Source: Saprospiraceae bacterium (GTDB lineage Bacteria > Bacteroidota > Bacteroidia > Chitinophagales > Saprospiraceae). From it: 64,000 bases of DNA. The notes under the pieces are model-generated. The model made no database searches, was not told the DNA's origin, and saw only the letters and a list, made by a program, of their open reading frames with translations. The position numbers and the translations under genes are program-made. The DNA lies in assembly GCA_016714785.1 (NCBI GenBank), contig JADKCC010000022.1, positions 124,001 through 188,000 of the forward strand, given 5' to 3'. Of this stretch, positions 17,106 through 27,938 are shown piece after piece; the stretch's first letter is position 1, and each line of letters begins with the position of its first letter.

Positions 17106-19628
17106 TCAAAAATCTACTCTAAATCTTACATTTATTCTACGACCAGTAAGGTTGTTGGGAAGAGCGTATTCTTCATTGGTTAAAGTCTTTATCCAATTTA
17201 CAGATGCTTGATTTTTGATTTGCAACAAATTAAATGCTTCAACACTTACCCAACTATTTTGAGAAAATCTCAATGGATGCCTTGGTTTTCTTTTAATCCA
17301 TTCTGATTTCCACAGTTGGAATGAAAAGCCTACATCTATTCTGTGATAAGGTTTAAGCCTGAAAAAATTTCTAAATTCAAGGTTATTCTCTCTTGGCCCA
17401 TACGGTAATCCAGTACCCACAGAAAAATTTAAATTGACTTTGACATTTTCATTTTTTGGTAAATAATCTTGAAAAAACATATTCAAAGTCATCAATTGAT
17501 CAGTTGGTCTAGGTACGTCATTGACAATGACAGGTGTGTTCACAGAGTCAATAACTTCATATCTAAGATGATCTACGCCATTGATTGCTTCTCTTGCAGA
17601 TAGAAATGAAAGGTTAATCCAAGACTCTGCGCCAGGCACAAACTCACCATTGATTCTAAAGTCCCAACCCATGATATAGCCTGTGGAATTATTTTCACCT
17701 GCGTACCTAATCCTTACATTATCAAGTTCATAGGAGACCATATCAGAAAGCTTTTTGTAATATACTTCTGAGATGATTCGAAAGGGTCTGTTTGATACTT
17801 TCTCCCAAGTAAAATCATAAGATAAGCCTGCAACTATGTGTGTGGACTTTTGAGATTTGAGATCCGTATTCACTGTCCCATCTGGTCTTCGTAGTTCCCT
17901 GTAAAGTGGTGATTGATTATAAATTCCTCCAGCCAATTTAAAAGAAATGTCACTTTTCCAAAACAAAGGTTTATAAAATAGCTGGATTCTGGGACTAAAT
18001 AATAATTCATCGCTCATGGATCGATAAGTAGCTCTTACTCCTGCAGATATTTTAAATTCATTTCTATTCGTTTTGATACGGTACCCATCTTGAAAATACG
18101 CTTGAAGGCGATCATTTATAAGTAAATTTTGAGATTTCAAAACTTTCGAAAGAATGACTTCACTATCATTGTATGGAAGAGAATAACCAGCAGAGTCAAT
18201 TCTTTCCCATTCATTTAACTTATCATCAAACTCTTCATACTGATATTTGATACCCCATTGCAAAAAATGTAGTTTATTTTGATTTTCAGCTACTTGTAGC
18301 TCAAGCCCACCTTTATACTCTATATTATGGATGATGTTAAAAAGATAATTTCTAGCATAAGTATGTTGAGTACCTGTCCCTAAAACAGCAATTTCTTGTC
18401 CTGTATTATCACCTAGTGCAGTTTCTATTTGTGATAAGCGATAATATCCCAATATGTCAAATTTTTCTTCTTCTGTAGCTCTGTAAGAAGAAGCCAGTAA
18501 TTTCATGTATAGTGGATTTTTCTTTCGGTCTGGCACGTAAGTGAATGATAACCCACTCATTGCGTACTTAAAATCATCTTTTTCTTGTCCTTCAAAAAGT
18601 GTATTCAACTCCAACTGAAAATCTATAGTTCCTTTTTTACTTTTTCCAGATGATGGCTGGAAACTATAATTACTTGCATTGTAATTCGATATTAAGCCGA
18701 CTTGTAATGATTTGGTGATCTCATAACTTAAGTAAGCTTGAATATCTGTAAATGTAGGTACATATTCTCCAGTAATGGTAGAGCTGCCTAATAAGTAGGC
18801 ATTGCTTTTAAATCTAGCACCAACGAGATATCTGAACTTATTATACGCATTGGCACCTAAACGCTTGCTTCCCTCTATATGTGCAGATGCACCTAAAAGA
18901 CTTGCAGTAACACTGGCTCGGAACTCTTCAGGTCTTTTGTATCTGATATCTAATACGGAAGACATCTTATCTCCATATTTACTTTCAAATCCACCAGACG
19001 AAAACTCTAAATCCCTGATCATATCAATATTTGGAAAACTCAATCCTTCCTGTTGTCCACTACGTATGAGCTGAGGTCTAAAAATCTCAAAATCATTGAC
19101 ATAAATCAAGTTTTCATCATAATTACCTCCTCTTACGTTATATTGTGATGTAAGTTCACCACCTGATCCTGCATTTACGCCCAACGCTATATGAGGAAGG
19201 ATACTTTCAAAATTTCCTGATGCAGTAGGTAATATTTTAAGTTCTGTCACATCTTCTCTAACCATGCCTACATCCTCTATCTTACCTGATCGAACTATAA
19301 TTTCTAAATCAGATGCTCTAGGTACCATTTTTACATTAATATTCCGCTTTTGACCATCCTTCATAGCTTCTACCTGAACTGACAAGTCGGTATAACCTAG
19401 TCTAGAAAATTTAAGAGATATCTTTTTATTTGCTTCTACAATAATCTTATATTGACCATTTATATCTGTTTCTACAGCATTGGATGTACCTTCCACATAT
19501 ACTGTCACAAAATCAACACCTGCATTATTATCGATATCTTTGACAATCCCAAAAACGACTGAGTTTTGACCATAAAGACTATTAGTAATAAGAGCTAAAG
19601 CAAGAATAAAGAAAGATTTAAAGTGCAT
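17106..19628 (-). CDS. TonB-dependent outer-membrane receptor with carboxypeptidase-regulatory-like domain
   Basis: An 840-residue outer-membrane transporter. A signal peptide covers residues 1-20 (ending LYGQ), and a CarboxypepD_reg-like beta-sandwich spans about 22-105 (VVFGIVKDIDNNAGVDFVTV). A plug domain follows (VREDVTELKILPTASGNFES, YNVRGGNYDENLIYVNDFEI, FSSGGFESKYGDKMSSVLDI) and then a beta-barrel ending in an aromatic-rich strand (GRRINVRFRVDF). No SusD-like gene lies next to it, so it is not a canonical polysaccharide utilisation pair. The ligand is unknown. Confidence 0.93.
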   Translation of the reverse strand: MHFKSFFILALALITNSLYGQNSVVFGIVKDIDNNAGVDFVTVYVEGTSNAVETDINGQYKIIVEANKKISLKFSRLGYTDLSVQVEAMKDGQKRNINVKMVPRASDLEIIVRSGKIEDVGMVREDVTELKILPTASGNFESILPHIALGVNAGSGGELTSQYNVRGGNYDENLIYVNDFEIFRPQLIRSGQQEGLSFPNIDMIRDLEFSSGGFESKYGDKMSSVLDIRYKRPEEFRASVTASLLGASAHIEGSKRLGANAYNKFRYLVGARFKSNAYLLGSSTITGEYVPTFTDIQAYLSYEITKSLQVGLISNYNASNYSFQPSSGKSKKGTIDFQLELNTLFEGQEKDDFKYAMSGLSFTYVPDRKKNPLYMKLLASSYRATEEEKFDILGYYRLSQIETALGDNTGQEIAVLGTGTQHTYARNYLFNIIHNIEYKGGLELQVAENQNKLHFLQWGIKYQYEEFDDKLNEWERIDSAGYSLPYNDSEVILSKVLKSQNLLINDRLQAYFQDGYRIKTNRNEFKISAGVRATYRSMSDELLFSPRIQLFYKPLFWKSDISFKLAGGIYNQSPLYRELRRPDGTVNTDLKSQKSTHIVAGLSYDFTWEKVSNRPFRIISEVYYKKLSDMVSYELDNVRIRYAGENNSTGYIMGWDFRINGEFVPGAESWINLSFLSAREAINGVDHLRYEVIDSVNTPVIVNDVPRPTDQLMTLNMFFQDYLPKNENVKVNLNFSVGTGLPYGPRENNLEFRNFFRLKPYHRIDVGFSFQLWKSEWIKRKPRHPLRFSQNSWVSVEAFNLLQIKNQASVNWIKTLTNEEYALPNNLTGRRINVRFRVDF

Positions 19629-19654
19629 TGTATGAGTCTTAATATTAGGTAACG

Positions 19655-19685
19655 CAAAATAGATATTGATTAGTATAATTTCAAA
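19655..19685 (-). promoter_or_regulatory. Promoter of the TonB-dependent receptor gene
   Basis: On the minus strand a TTTG (19685-19682) is followed after 20 bp by TATTTTG (19661-19655). This fits the Bacteroidota -33/-7 arrangement, one T short of the full -7 consensus, 27 bp upstream of the ATG. Confidence 0.45.
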
Positions 19686-19811
19686 GTCGTTTAGTTAAGG
19701 CCGCTTTATGACCACTTTCTTTTTTTGGGGGAAGGATTAAAATAAGGCAATAACAAACAGAAGTTCTTTAACATACAGACATTGAGTAAAATTCAAAAAA
19801 CTACACAAGTT

Positions 19812-20485
19812 TTAGGCATATAATCCTTGAATACCTATTTGTTTTAAACTGTAAACAGCTAATTTAGGATTTGCAGCACCAAATACACTATTTCCTGCGA
19901 CCAAAACGTCTGCACCAGCTTGCAAAATAGATTCTGCATTTTGCAAACCAACTCCACCGTCAATCTCTATCAAAGTTGCGGTATTTTTGGTTGTAATAAT
20001 CTCTTTTAATTGCGTAATTTTATTTAAAGTTTGATAAATGAATTTTTGTCCACCAAAACCTGGGTTTACACTCATCAAAATCACTAGGTCTAAATCTTCA
20101 ATAATGTCCTTAAGGAGTTCTACTGAAGTATGTGGATTCAAAGCTACTCCAGCCTTTGCTCCTGTAGATTTTATTTGTTGAATATTTCTGTGTAAATGTG
20201 TACATGCTTCAAAATGAACACTAATGATATCAGCACCGGCAGCTCTATATTGCTCTATATATCGTTCTGGTCGTTCGATCATCAAATGTACATCAAGTGG
20301 AAGTTTGCTATATTTTTTGCAACTTTCAACACTTCAGGACCAAAAGAAATATTTGGTACAAACACACCATCCATAATATCCACATGAAGCCAATCGGCAT
20401 CGGTATCATTGATCATTTCAATATCTCTTTGAAAATTGCCAAAATCAGCTGCTAATATAGAAGGTGCGATCAAATGTTTTGCCAT
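19812..20485 (-). CDS. rpe: Ribulose-phosphate 3-epimerase, one-base frameshift
   Basis: Interconverts ribulose 5-phosphate and xylulose 5-phosphate in the pentose phosphate pathway. The first 60 residues read IAPSILAADFGNFQRDIEMI and LHVDIMDGVFVPNISFGPEV, with active-site Ser, His and Asp. The frame then breaks in a run of six A (plus-strand T at 20313-20318). Adding one A restores VAKKYSKLPLDVHLMIERPE and continues through LMSVNPGFGGQKFI and IEIDGGVGLQNA. The corrected protein has 224 residues, the normal family length. A homopolymer sequencing error is the simplest explanation. Confidence 0.93.
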
Positions 20486-20584
20486 TATTAAAGTATTTAC
20501 AATAAATAAAAAAACTCAATATAAGACACAAAGGTCAATATATTGAGTTACTTTTCCAATGAAATTGGAAGCTAATTTTTTCTT

Positions 20585-23500
20585 TTATTTGGCAACTATC
20601 AATTTTAATGTTTTAGATAATTGCTGGCCTTTTAAAGTAAGTAGATAGATACCATTATTAAATGCTTGGAGATCTATATCTTCTCTATAAATTCCATTAA
20701 TGTTAACATTCTTGTTTATCAAAATTTTACCAGAAATATCTGCTATACTCAATTCATAAGTTCCTCGTAAGTTGCTTTGAATGTATAATCCAAAGTTTCC
20801 TGATGAAGGATTAGGCTGTACATTGACTTTAACATCATTAACAAGATCATCGGCTGATGAGATGATAATCGAAACTACTTTACTTAATGTGTCATTACCA
20901 CAACCATTTTTTGTGATAAGATTAATGGGATACATACCACTAGTAGCATAAGTATGAGTAGGATTCAATTCGGCAGAAGTACTGCCATCTCCAAATTCCC
21001 AAAACTGACTAATTTGACCAACACCTGTAAATGTAAAAGCAACTTGATTATTATTTACCGAAGCTTCAAAACTTGATATTGGTAATGCTATAATCGTGAC
21101 TGATGAGTTTATGGTATCAGTTCCTAAATTATTTGTGATAATTAATTGCACATTATACGTTCCTGTAGCGGCATAAGATATAGATGGATTTTGCTCCAAA
21201 GAACTAGCTGGCATTCCACCCACAAATGTCCATTGATAGGTAGCTCTACTTGCTGGATTAGCCATAAAATTAACAGGAGCAATATTACATGCGGCATTGC
21301 CATTATTTACAGTAAAGAGTGCATTGGGATAAGCATTGATTACGTAGTGAAATGTATCAGAAATAGCTTGACCGCATATATTAGTATTTGTAAGTATAAC
21401 ATGATAAGTACCATTACTTGGTGCAATAAATTCGACCTGATTTCCGGTCAACTGTACGCTAGAAGTCGAGTCGAATACTGACCAAGATGAAGTTTGACTA
21501 CCAACACCTGTATTGGTAAGAGTCAAAATATTTGAATCAATTTCTCCATCAAACTGAGATGTAGGTACCGTCAAAACAGAAATATAATCAGAAACTGTTG
21601 ATGTTGATTGGCCCGTTGCATTTGTTACTGTTAGGGTGACATTATATTCACCAGAAGCGCTGTATTGTACCATAGGATTTGCTAAGGTTGAAGTGGCAGG
21701 ATTTCCACCTTCAAAAGTCCACAACCATCCAGTCACTGAAGGGGAAGATTGATTGCTAAATTCAACGGCACCATTCACACAAATCTTTGTGCTATTTGCT
21801 GAAAACCCAGCTGTAGGCAATAATTGAACAAGGATAGTTTGCGAAAATACAGTAGTACCACAATTATTAATGTCTGAAAGTGTGACGGTGTATGTTCCCT
21901 CAGTATTATAAATATGGGTAGGGTTAACTGCAGTAGAAGTTTGTCCATCTCCAAAATTCCAAAGATGGTTGGTTCCATTTGATATAGTTTGTGTAAAAGC
22001 AACTTCTAGTCCATCACCAATGTGTGTGTAAGAAACAGATGGTTTCGGACCTACTGTTACATAATCCTGCAAATAAACCTGTGCAGAACCATTAGCATTT
22101 GTAACTACCAAAGTAACATCAAATATTCCTGATGTATTGTACACGACAGTGGGATTTGCATCTGTCGATGTGGCAGGGTTACCTCCTTCAAATGTCCAAA
22201 GAACAGATGAAGGGTTAAACGTGGATGTATTGAAGAATTGAATATTTTCATTAACACATATAGGTGCTTGAGAAGTCGTAGTAAATGATGGGACAGGCGG
22301 GACAGCAATGGTAACTGCTTGTGTTGACGTGTTCGTACCACAACTATTTGTCACAGTTTGAGTTACCGCATATATTCCATTATTTTGATAAACATGAATA
22401 GGGTTCGTTTCTGAGCTCGTAGTGTTATCACCAAAATCCCAAGCAATTGTAGCACTATTTTGAGAAGTGTTGGTAAAACTAGCTTGGGTACTTGATACTG
22501 CAAACGAATAACCTGCCAACGGAGATGGAGTAATACTTATATAATCAGTTTTACTAACAGCATTGCTACCTGCACTATTAAATGCTTCTAAAGTTACAGT
22601 GAAATTGCCAGAGTTTGCAAAAGTGACAACAGGATTAATATCTGTAGAAGTTGCAGGACTGCCGCCTTGGAAAGTCCAAAAATAAGATACAGCATTGGTC
22701 GAAAGATTAGTGAAAGTTACTGATTGTGGCTGACAACCTGAGGTTGTGCTGGCAGAAAAATTAACAAATGCAAGGGTACTTATCTCTATATCATAAGTAA
22801 TTTCCCGTTCAGTACACCCATTACTTACCAACAGTGTAACGGGATAGATTCCATTTGCAGTGTATGTATGCGTTGGATTTTGTGCAGTTGAATAATTTGA
22901 CCCGTCCCCAAAATCCCAACTATAGTTGGATGCACCAGAGCCAATAAAAATGAAATTAGCCACTAAACCATTTACATTATGAGTGAAATCTGCAATGGGA
23001 TCTGGCAAAATATTGACATATATAGGCAATGTAAGTGTATTGGAAGCCGATCCATTAAATGCTTGCAATGTAACATTATGAGTACCTCCGTCTATATAAG
23101 ATACAGTTGGATTTTGGTCAGTAGATGTAGCTGGTGTACCACCTTCAAATGTCCATAACCAGCTTGTAGCATTTGTTGATAGGTTAGTAAATTGGACATC
23201 AGCAGGGCTACATGCCCCAAGAACTTGATACGTAAAGTCTGCTGAAGGGGCATTAGTGCCGGGACATGGTGATAGACAGCTTGCATTCATGTAAAAATTT
23301 TCTATTTCACTGATAGATGTGCCAGACCATACTGTGGAACCACTTACAGAAGGTGCCATAATACCACTATTATGTGATGCATCAAAATTGTGTCCTATTT
23401 CGTGTGCTTGTAGTACCCTCTTAAAATCTGCACTAACGCTAAAATCCTCCAACACGTTGTATCTCACACTGGTGCATACCGCCCCTACCCAAGCTAAGCC

Positions 23501-24420
23501 TATGGTACCACCATCAAAATTTCTTTTAGACCAAAGTGATGCCACATCGTGAGATGCTGAAAAACCACCAACAGCCCATGTTGTAAAATCATCTAATAAA
23601 TTGTAGGGATCTGTACTTGCTGTCCATGGATCGCAAGATGTACAACTTGAAATCCATTGTTCTGTTAATAAAAATTGTAACTCATCTGCAAATTCATCAT
23701 CATAATTTGTCTGTACATTGTTTAAAACTCCTATATTATGATTTTGAACTGCACTTGCATTTCCATAAGATTGTACCATTAGGAAATCCGCTGCCAAGGC
23801 TATTTCTACACGAATACATTGGCCTGGCATCCTATTATTAGCATTTGATTTTACGTTACTCTTTACTTTTTCTTTTTCTTTCAAATATTGGTCATAACCA
23901 CATTTTTTTCTTCTCCAGGTATAATATCCTTTGTGCTATAAATCACAAATTCATCCGTTTGCATGCCCTTAACATAATGGTATAAAGGTTCGATAAAATA
24001 AGTACTCGATCCCAGTGAAATAAAGCCATAAATAAATTCTTTGTCGAATGTGAGACTAACACGGCTTTTGGGTTGACCCACCACATAGCCATTCATGGGT
24101 AATGCTGTTGTTCCATTTTTTCTTACCAAACCATTTTCGGTAGCTTCTGTCACATAATAACTAGGATCAATGATTTCACTGTTTTCCAAAATTAAATTCC
24201 ATTCTGTATTGTCATTAATTTTGAGTTTTACAGCACTACCATTTCTACTGGACTTTACCGTATTATAAAAAGACCTAGCGTCTATTTTCATAATTTCGTA
24301 ACTAGAAAATACTTCATCTAATTCAGAGAATTTTTTAACATCTTGGGCTGAAATTTGATTTAAAAAGCCTAGAAAAATAAAAAGGAATAATGATGAAAAC
24401 CTAACCAATTTGAATATCAT
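20585..24420 (-). CDS. Secreted reprolysin-like zinc metalloprotease with PKD repeats and T9SS type A sorting domain, one-base frameshift
   Basis: After correction, 1278 residues. A signal peptide (ending NQISAQ) and a propeptide-like region (NGYVVGQPKSRVSLTFDKEF) are followed by a metzincin domain with HEIGHNFDASHNSGIM, the HExxHxxGxxH-type zinc site plus Met-turn. About ten PKD-like domains come next, alternating between a FEGGxPATST type and a DFGDGS type in five pairs; the fourth pair's second member is degenerate. The C-terminus (VQPNPSSGNFGLYI to LSKTLKLIVAK) is a type A T9SS sorting domain. The frame breaks at 23882-23884. One extra T in a TTT run would join TNI to LKEKEK. It probably degrades extracellular protein at the cell surface. 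Confidence 0.9.
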
Positions 24421-24598
24421 AACTATTTTGATTTTACGAAGAATAATAAATTGAAAAACAGGTGCAAAGAAAATAATTTATTTTATAATAATTAAATTAA
24501 AGTACATTAAATTTTTTCATCAATTAATCAACATCTGGTAACTAAAGTTTTTAAAATACATTAAAATTTACTGATTTTTCAAAAAATAATGCTGATTT

Positions 24599-25408
24599 CT
24601 ATAAAAATAATCGTTGTCTGACGGCTTCAAATATCAGGATCGCGGCACTTACGGAGACATTCATGGAGTCTATTTGCCCCTTCATAGGAATAATCACATT
24701 CTTGTCTGCTGCCTTAATCCAATGTTCACTCAATCCGGTGGATTCGGTTCCTACCACCAAAGCCGTAGGTTGGGTATAATCCAACTCATAACATGATACG
24801 GAATCATCAGCTATTGTCGCACACACAATTGTAATTTTCATTCGTTTTAAATAAGAAATGATTTCCTCCGTTGTTCCATACGAAACTTGATTTGTAAAGA
24901 CACAACCTACACTGGACCTTATAATATTTGGATTGTAAATGTCGGTATTTGGATTAGCTATAATTACTGCATCTACTCCCGCAGCATCAGCGGTACGAAG
25001 CAAGGCACCAATATTACCCGGTTTTTCGGGTGCATCTGCTATTAGTATTAAAGGATTTTGATTTGGTAATTTTAACTGATCTAAAGTTTTTGTATTGGAA
25101 TTAAATATACCAATTACCCCTTCAGTCCCTTCCCGATATGCAATTTTATTATAAACGAGATTAGTCACTTCGATCATTTCAGTTTCAAACAAAATATTAC
25201 CATACATCTCTAATAAATGATTGTAACTCACTATGGTAGGATTGAAAACTATAGTTTTGGGATGATAGCCACTTTTGATTGCCAAAAGTATTTCCCTTTG
25301 ACCTTCTACCACAAATGTACCTGAATCCCTCCTCAATTTAGATTTGTCAGTTAATAATACAATATTTTTTATCAAAGGATTAGTTGGAGCAGATATGGAT
25401 TTAATCAT
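24599..25408 (-). CDS. TrmH/SpoU family RNA 2'-O-methyltransferase
   Basis: A 269-residue SPOUT methyltransferase that transfers a methyl group from SAM to a ribose 2'-OH of rRNA or tRNA. An N-terminal substrate-binding domain (SAPTNPLIKNIVLLTDKSKL, FVVEGQREILLAI) precedes the knotted domain with motif 1 (DAPEKPGNIGALLRTADAAG), motif 2 (TALVVGTESTGLSEHW) and motif 3 (IPMKGQIDSMNVSVSAAILI). The exact target nucleotide cannot be deduced. It is a single-gene unit divergent from the trans-sulfuration gene, with 79 bp between the starts. Confidence 0.94.
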   Translation of the reverse strand: MIKSISAPTNPLIKNIVLLTDKSKLRRDSGTFVVEGQREILLAIKSGYHPKTIVFNPTIVSYNHLLEMYGNILFETEMIEVTNLVYNKIAYREGTEGVIGIFNSNTKTLDQLKLPNQNPLILIADAPEKPGNIGALLRTADAAGVDAVIIANPNTDIYNPNIIRSSVGCVFTNQVSYGTTEEIISYLKRMKITIVCATIADDSVSCYELDYTQPTALVVGTESTGLSEHWIKAADKNVIIPMKGQIDSMNVSVSAAILIFEAVRQRLFL

Positions 25409-25487
25409 TTTTATGATATTACTTTAAGATATTAGCCGCAAATTTATCCAAAATATTAACTTTGACCATTATAAATTGTTTAGTAAT

Positions 25488-26648
25488 ATGAACATCGACG
25501 ATATACTAACTCATTTAGGGGAAGAAAGATCAAAATATTTTAATGCAGTAGCTCCTCCTATAATACAAACTAGCAATTTTGCATTTGATACTGTGGAAGA
25601 TATGAGAGTAGCATTCAGTAATGAATTAATACATCATGTTTACACAAGAGGCAATAATCCGACAGTGGCTATCTTACGTCAAAAACTTGCAGCTTTGGAA
25701 CATACTGAAGATGCCTTGGTGGTTGGGAGTGGTGCCTCTGCAGTATCAGCCGCGGTGATTGCCAATGTCAGTGCGGGAGATCATATTGTTTGTGTGCAAA
25801 AACCTTATAGTTGGACATACAAGTTGATTTCTAAACTGCTTCCTCGATTCGGAGTATCTTATACTTTTGTGGACGGCAGAGATATAAATGAAATTAGAAA
25901 TGCCATTAGGCCCGAGACCAAAGTCCTATTTTTAGAAAGTCCTAACTCTCTTACTTTCGAGATACAAGATTTAGAAGCATGTAGCAAATTAGCAAAATTA
26001 AATAATATTGTCTCTATCATAGATAATAGCCATGCTTCCCCCTTGTTCCAAAACCCTTCTGACTTTGGTATTGATCTAGTAGTCCATTCCGCTACAAAAT
26101 ATATTAATGGACATAGTGATGTGGTAGCAGGTGTCATTTGTGGCTCTAAAGAAATGATAAAAAAAATATTTGAGTCTGAATTGATGACTTTAGGATTACT
26201 TATTTCTCCACATGATGCAGCATTAATAATTAGGGGATTAAGAACATTACCTTTACGTGTACACCAAAGCGATAGCACGGCATTGAAAATTGCTGAATAT
26301 CTACATCAACATACTAAAATCGCAAAAATATATTTCCCTTTACATCCTTCATTTGACCAATATGAATTAGCTAAAAAGCAAATGAAAGGATGTGGTGGAT
26401 TGATTACCATTCAATTGAAAGCTAGAGATAAGGAATCTGTCTTGAGATTCGTTCGCAAGATAAAACGCTTCTTAATGGCTGTCTCTTGGGGAGGGTATGA
26501 ATCGCTAATGATACCGAGTATTGTATTTCATGATATTCAAGGATTGCCAGACTCCCCTATTCACTGGAGCATGGTAAGACTATATGTTGGATTAGAAAGT
26601 GCTGACTATCTTATTGAAGATTTAGAAAGTGCACTATCTGAATTATAG
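25488..26648 (+). CDS. PLP-dependent trans-sulfuration enzyme (Cys/Met metabolism family)
   Basis: A 386-residue member of the cystathionine gamma-synthase/beta-lyase/methionine gamma-lyase family. The ATG at 25488 is preferred over an in-frame TTG at 25476. Motifs: PPIIQTSNFAFDTVEDMRVA, VYTRGNNPTVAILRQKLAAL, the cofactor aspartate in SIIDNSHASPLFQNP, and the Schiff-base lysine in VHSATKYINGHSDVVAGV. The C-terminal substrate arginine region is WSMVRLYVGLESADYLIEDL. Residues alone do not settle synthase against lyase. No other sulfur amino acid genes are adjacent. Confidence 0.9.
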   Translation: MNIDDILTHLGEERSKYFNAVAPPIIQTSNFAFDTVEDMRVAFSNELIHHVYTRGNNPTVAILRQKLAALEHTEDALVVGSGASAVSAAVIANVSAGDHIVCVQKPYSWTYKLISKLLPRFGVSYTFVDGRDINEIRNAIRPETKVLFLESPNSLTFEIQDLEACSKLAKLNNIVSIIDNSHASPLFQNPSDFGIDLVVHSATKYINGHSDVVAGVICGSKEMIKKIFESELMTLGLLISPHDAALIIRGLRTLPLRVHQSDSTALKIAEYLHQHTKIAKIYFPLHPSFDQYELAKKQMKGCGGLITIQLKARDKESVLRFVRKIKRFLMAVSWGGYESLMIPSIVFHDIQGLPDSPIHWSMVRLYVGLESADYLIEDLESALSEL

Positions 26649-26735
26649 AGCATAGGCCTTATCATTCATGATTTTCAAATATTTAAGTTATACTATCTCA
26701 TAAGATTTTTTAAAGAAAAAATATTCAAACCACAT

Positions 26736-27818
26736 TTAATTTCTAGGAACAAAATCAAGCCCTAAACTAAAGATGTGAGATACTAATACGCCACTTACAC
26801 TACCAATATTGCCCAAGGCGTAATCTACTTTTAATCGCCCAAGTTTAAGACCCAATCCAACATTTGGTTGTAACTCAAGGGTTCGCTGAGTTGTATTGTT
26901 AGGGTTGATGACCGACTGTATGTTACCTAATCCAGCTCTTAAAAAAACTTTCTGCATATAGCCAAATTCTAAACCGAGACTAGGATCAAGATTAAATTTA
27001 TCACTGGAAAGAACAGCTGCCTGTGTACCATTGGTAGATATATTAAGATTTAATTCGCCGAGATAAGAAAAATCACCTTTTGTCCCTGCATAAGCCCCAC
27101 CTAAGATCACTCTAGGCAATGTGAGTTCTGTACTACTTACAGGAATCTCATTTTCAGTACTCAAAAATACTTTTTTCTCATCTTCCGTCAAGTTAAAAGA
27201 CCAAGCATTAAATGTGGTAGTAATATCTCTAGCTGATGCTCCAAAAGTAATATGATCGTTCATTTTGTATCGGGCACTAATATCAGCACCAAATCCCCAA
27301 GCCTTACCAAAAGCACCTATAGAACGGTGTATCACTTTGACATTGGCACCAACAGAAAACCTCTCATCTCGACCAATCGTGCGGGCATAAGAAAATAAGC
27401 CTGCATAGTCAGATGCTGAGAAGTTAGTAACTCGGTTAAAATCTACTGTACCATCAGCCCCAATCAAATTAAGTGTATTCGGAATATTATCTACACCTAA
27501 CCTAATAAATGAAAATGCTGCAACCTGATTATTCTTACCACTTAGTTTTTTAGCTATAGAAATATAATCATAATTAGCAATGCCTCCAAACCACTTAGCA
27601 TGCATAGCATTGATCTGTAGCGAACTTTTGATACCAGTCAAGCCTGCGGTGTTCCAATAAGCAGATGTGCCGTCTTCACTACTTGCTACTACACTTCCTG
27701 ACATTCCGTGGGCACGTGCACCTACACCAATATTAAGAAACTCATTAACAAACTTTTGGCTTGTGAGTGAAGATACAAAAACCACAATTATAAAATAAAC
27801 TAAACTAAATTTTCTCAT
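26736..27818 (-). CDS. PorV/PorQ family outer-membrane protein
   Basis: A 360-residue beta-barrel protein related to the FadL/PorV group used in type IX secretion. It has a signal peptide (about 1-20), the family-typical FLNIGVGARAHGMSGSVVAS and GTSAYWNTAGLTGIK near the N-terminus, then repeating barrel strands (FGFGADISARYK-like stretches), and ends in a C-terminal strand (HIFSLGLDFVPRN). True PorV shuttles cargo from the translocon to the attachment complex. Whether this is PorV itself or a PorV2-like paralogue is undecided. It is divergent from the ggt gene. Confidence 0.82.
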   Translation of the reverse strand: MRKFSLVYFIIVVFVSSLTSQKFVNEFLNIGVGARAHGMSGSVVASSEDGTSAYWNTAGLTGIKSSLQINAMHAKWFGGIANYDYISIAKKLSGKNNQVAAFSFIRLGVDNIPNTLNLIGADGTVDFNRVTNFSASDYAGLFSYARTIGRDERFSVGANVKVIHRSIGAFGKAWGFGADISARYKMNDHITFGASARDITTTFNAWSFNLTEDEKKVFLSTENEIPVSSTELTLPRVILGGAYAGTKGDFSYLGELNLNISTNGTQAAVLSSDKFNLDPSLGLEFGYMQKVFLRAGLGNIQSVINPNNTTQRTLELQPNVGLGLKLGRLKVDYALGNIGSVSGVLVSHIFSLGLDFVPRN

Positions 27819-27938
27819 GAATTAAATGCAATTAAATGATTAGAAATTAGGTAATGAAATATACTTCAAATTTCTCAGGTTCAAATAAAACGCAAGATAT
27901 ATTGAATTATTATATCTTTACCCTAAATTTATCTCAAA

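Noticed and set aside
20282..20485. Independent short gene before rpe
   Set aside because: It is the N-terminal quarter of ribulose-phosphate epimerase; one added A restores continuity.
23881..23884. Programmed frameshift in the metalloprotease
   Set aside because: No slippery heptamer or downstream pseudoknot is apparent and similar one-base losses occur in unrelated genes here, so an error is more likely.
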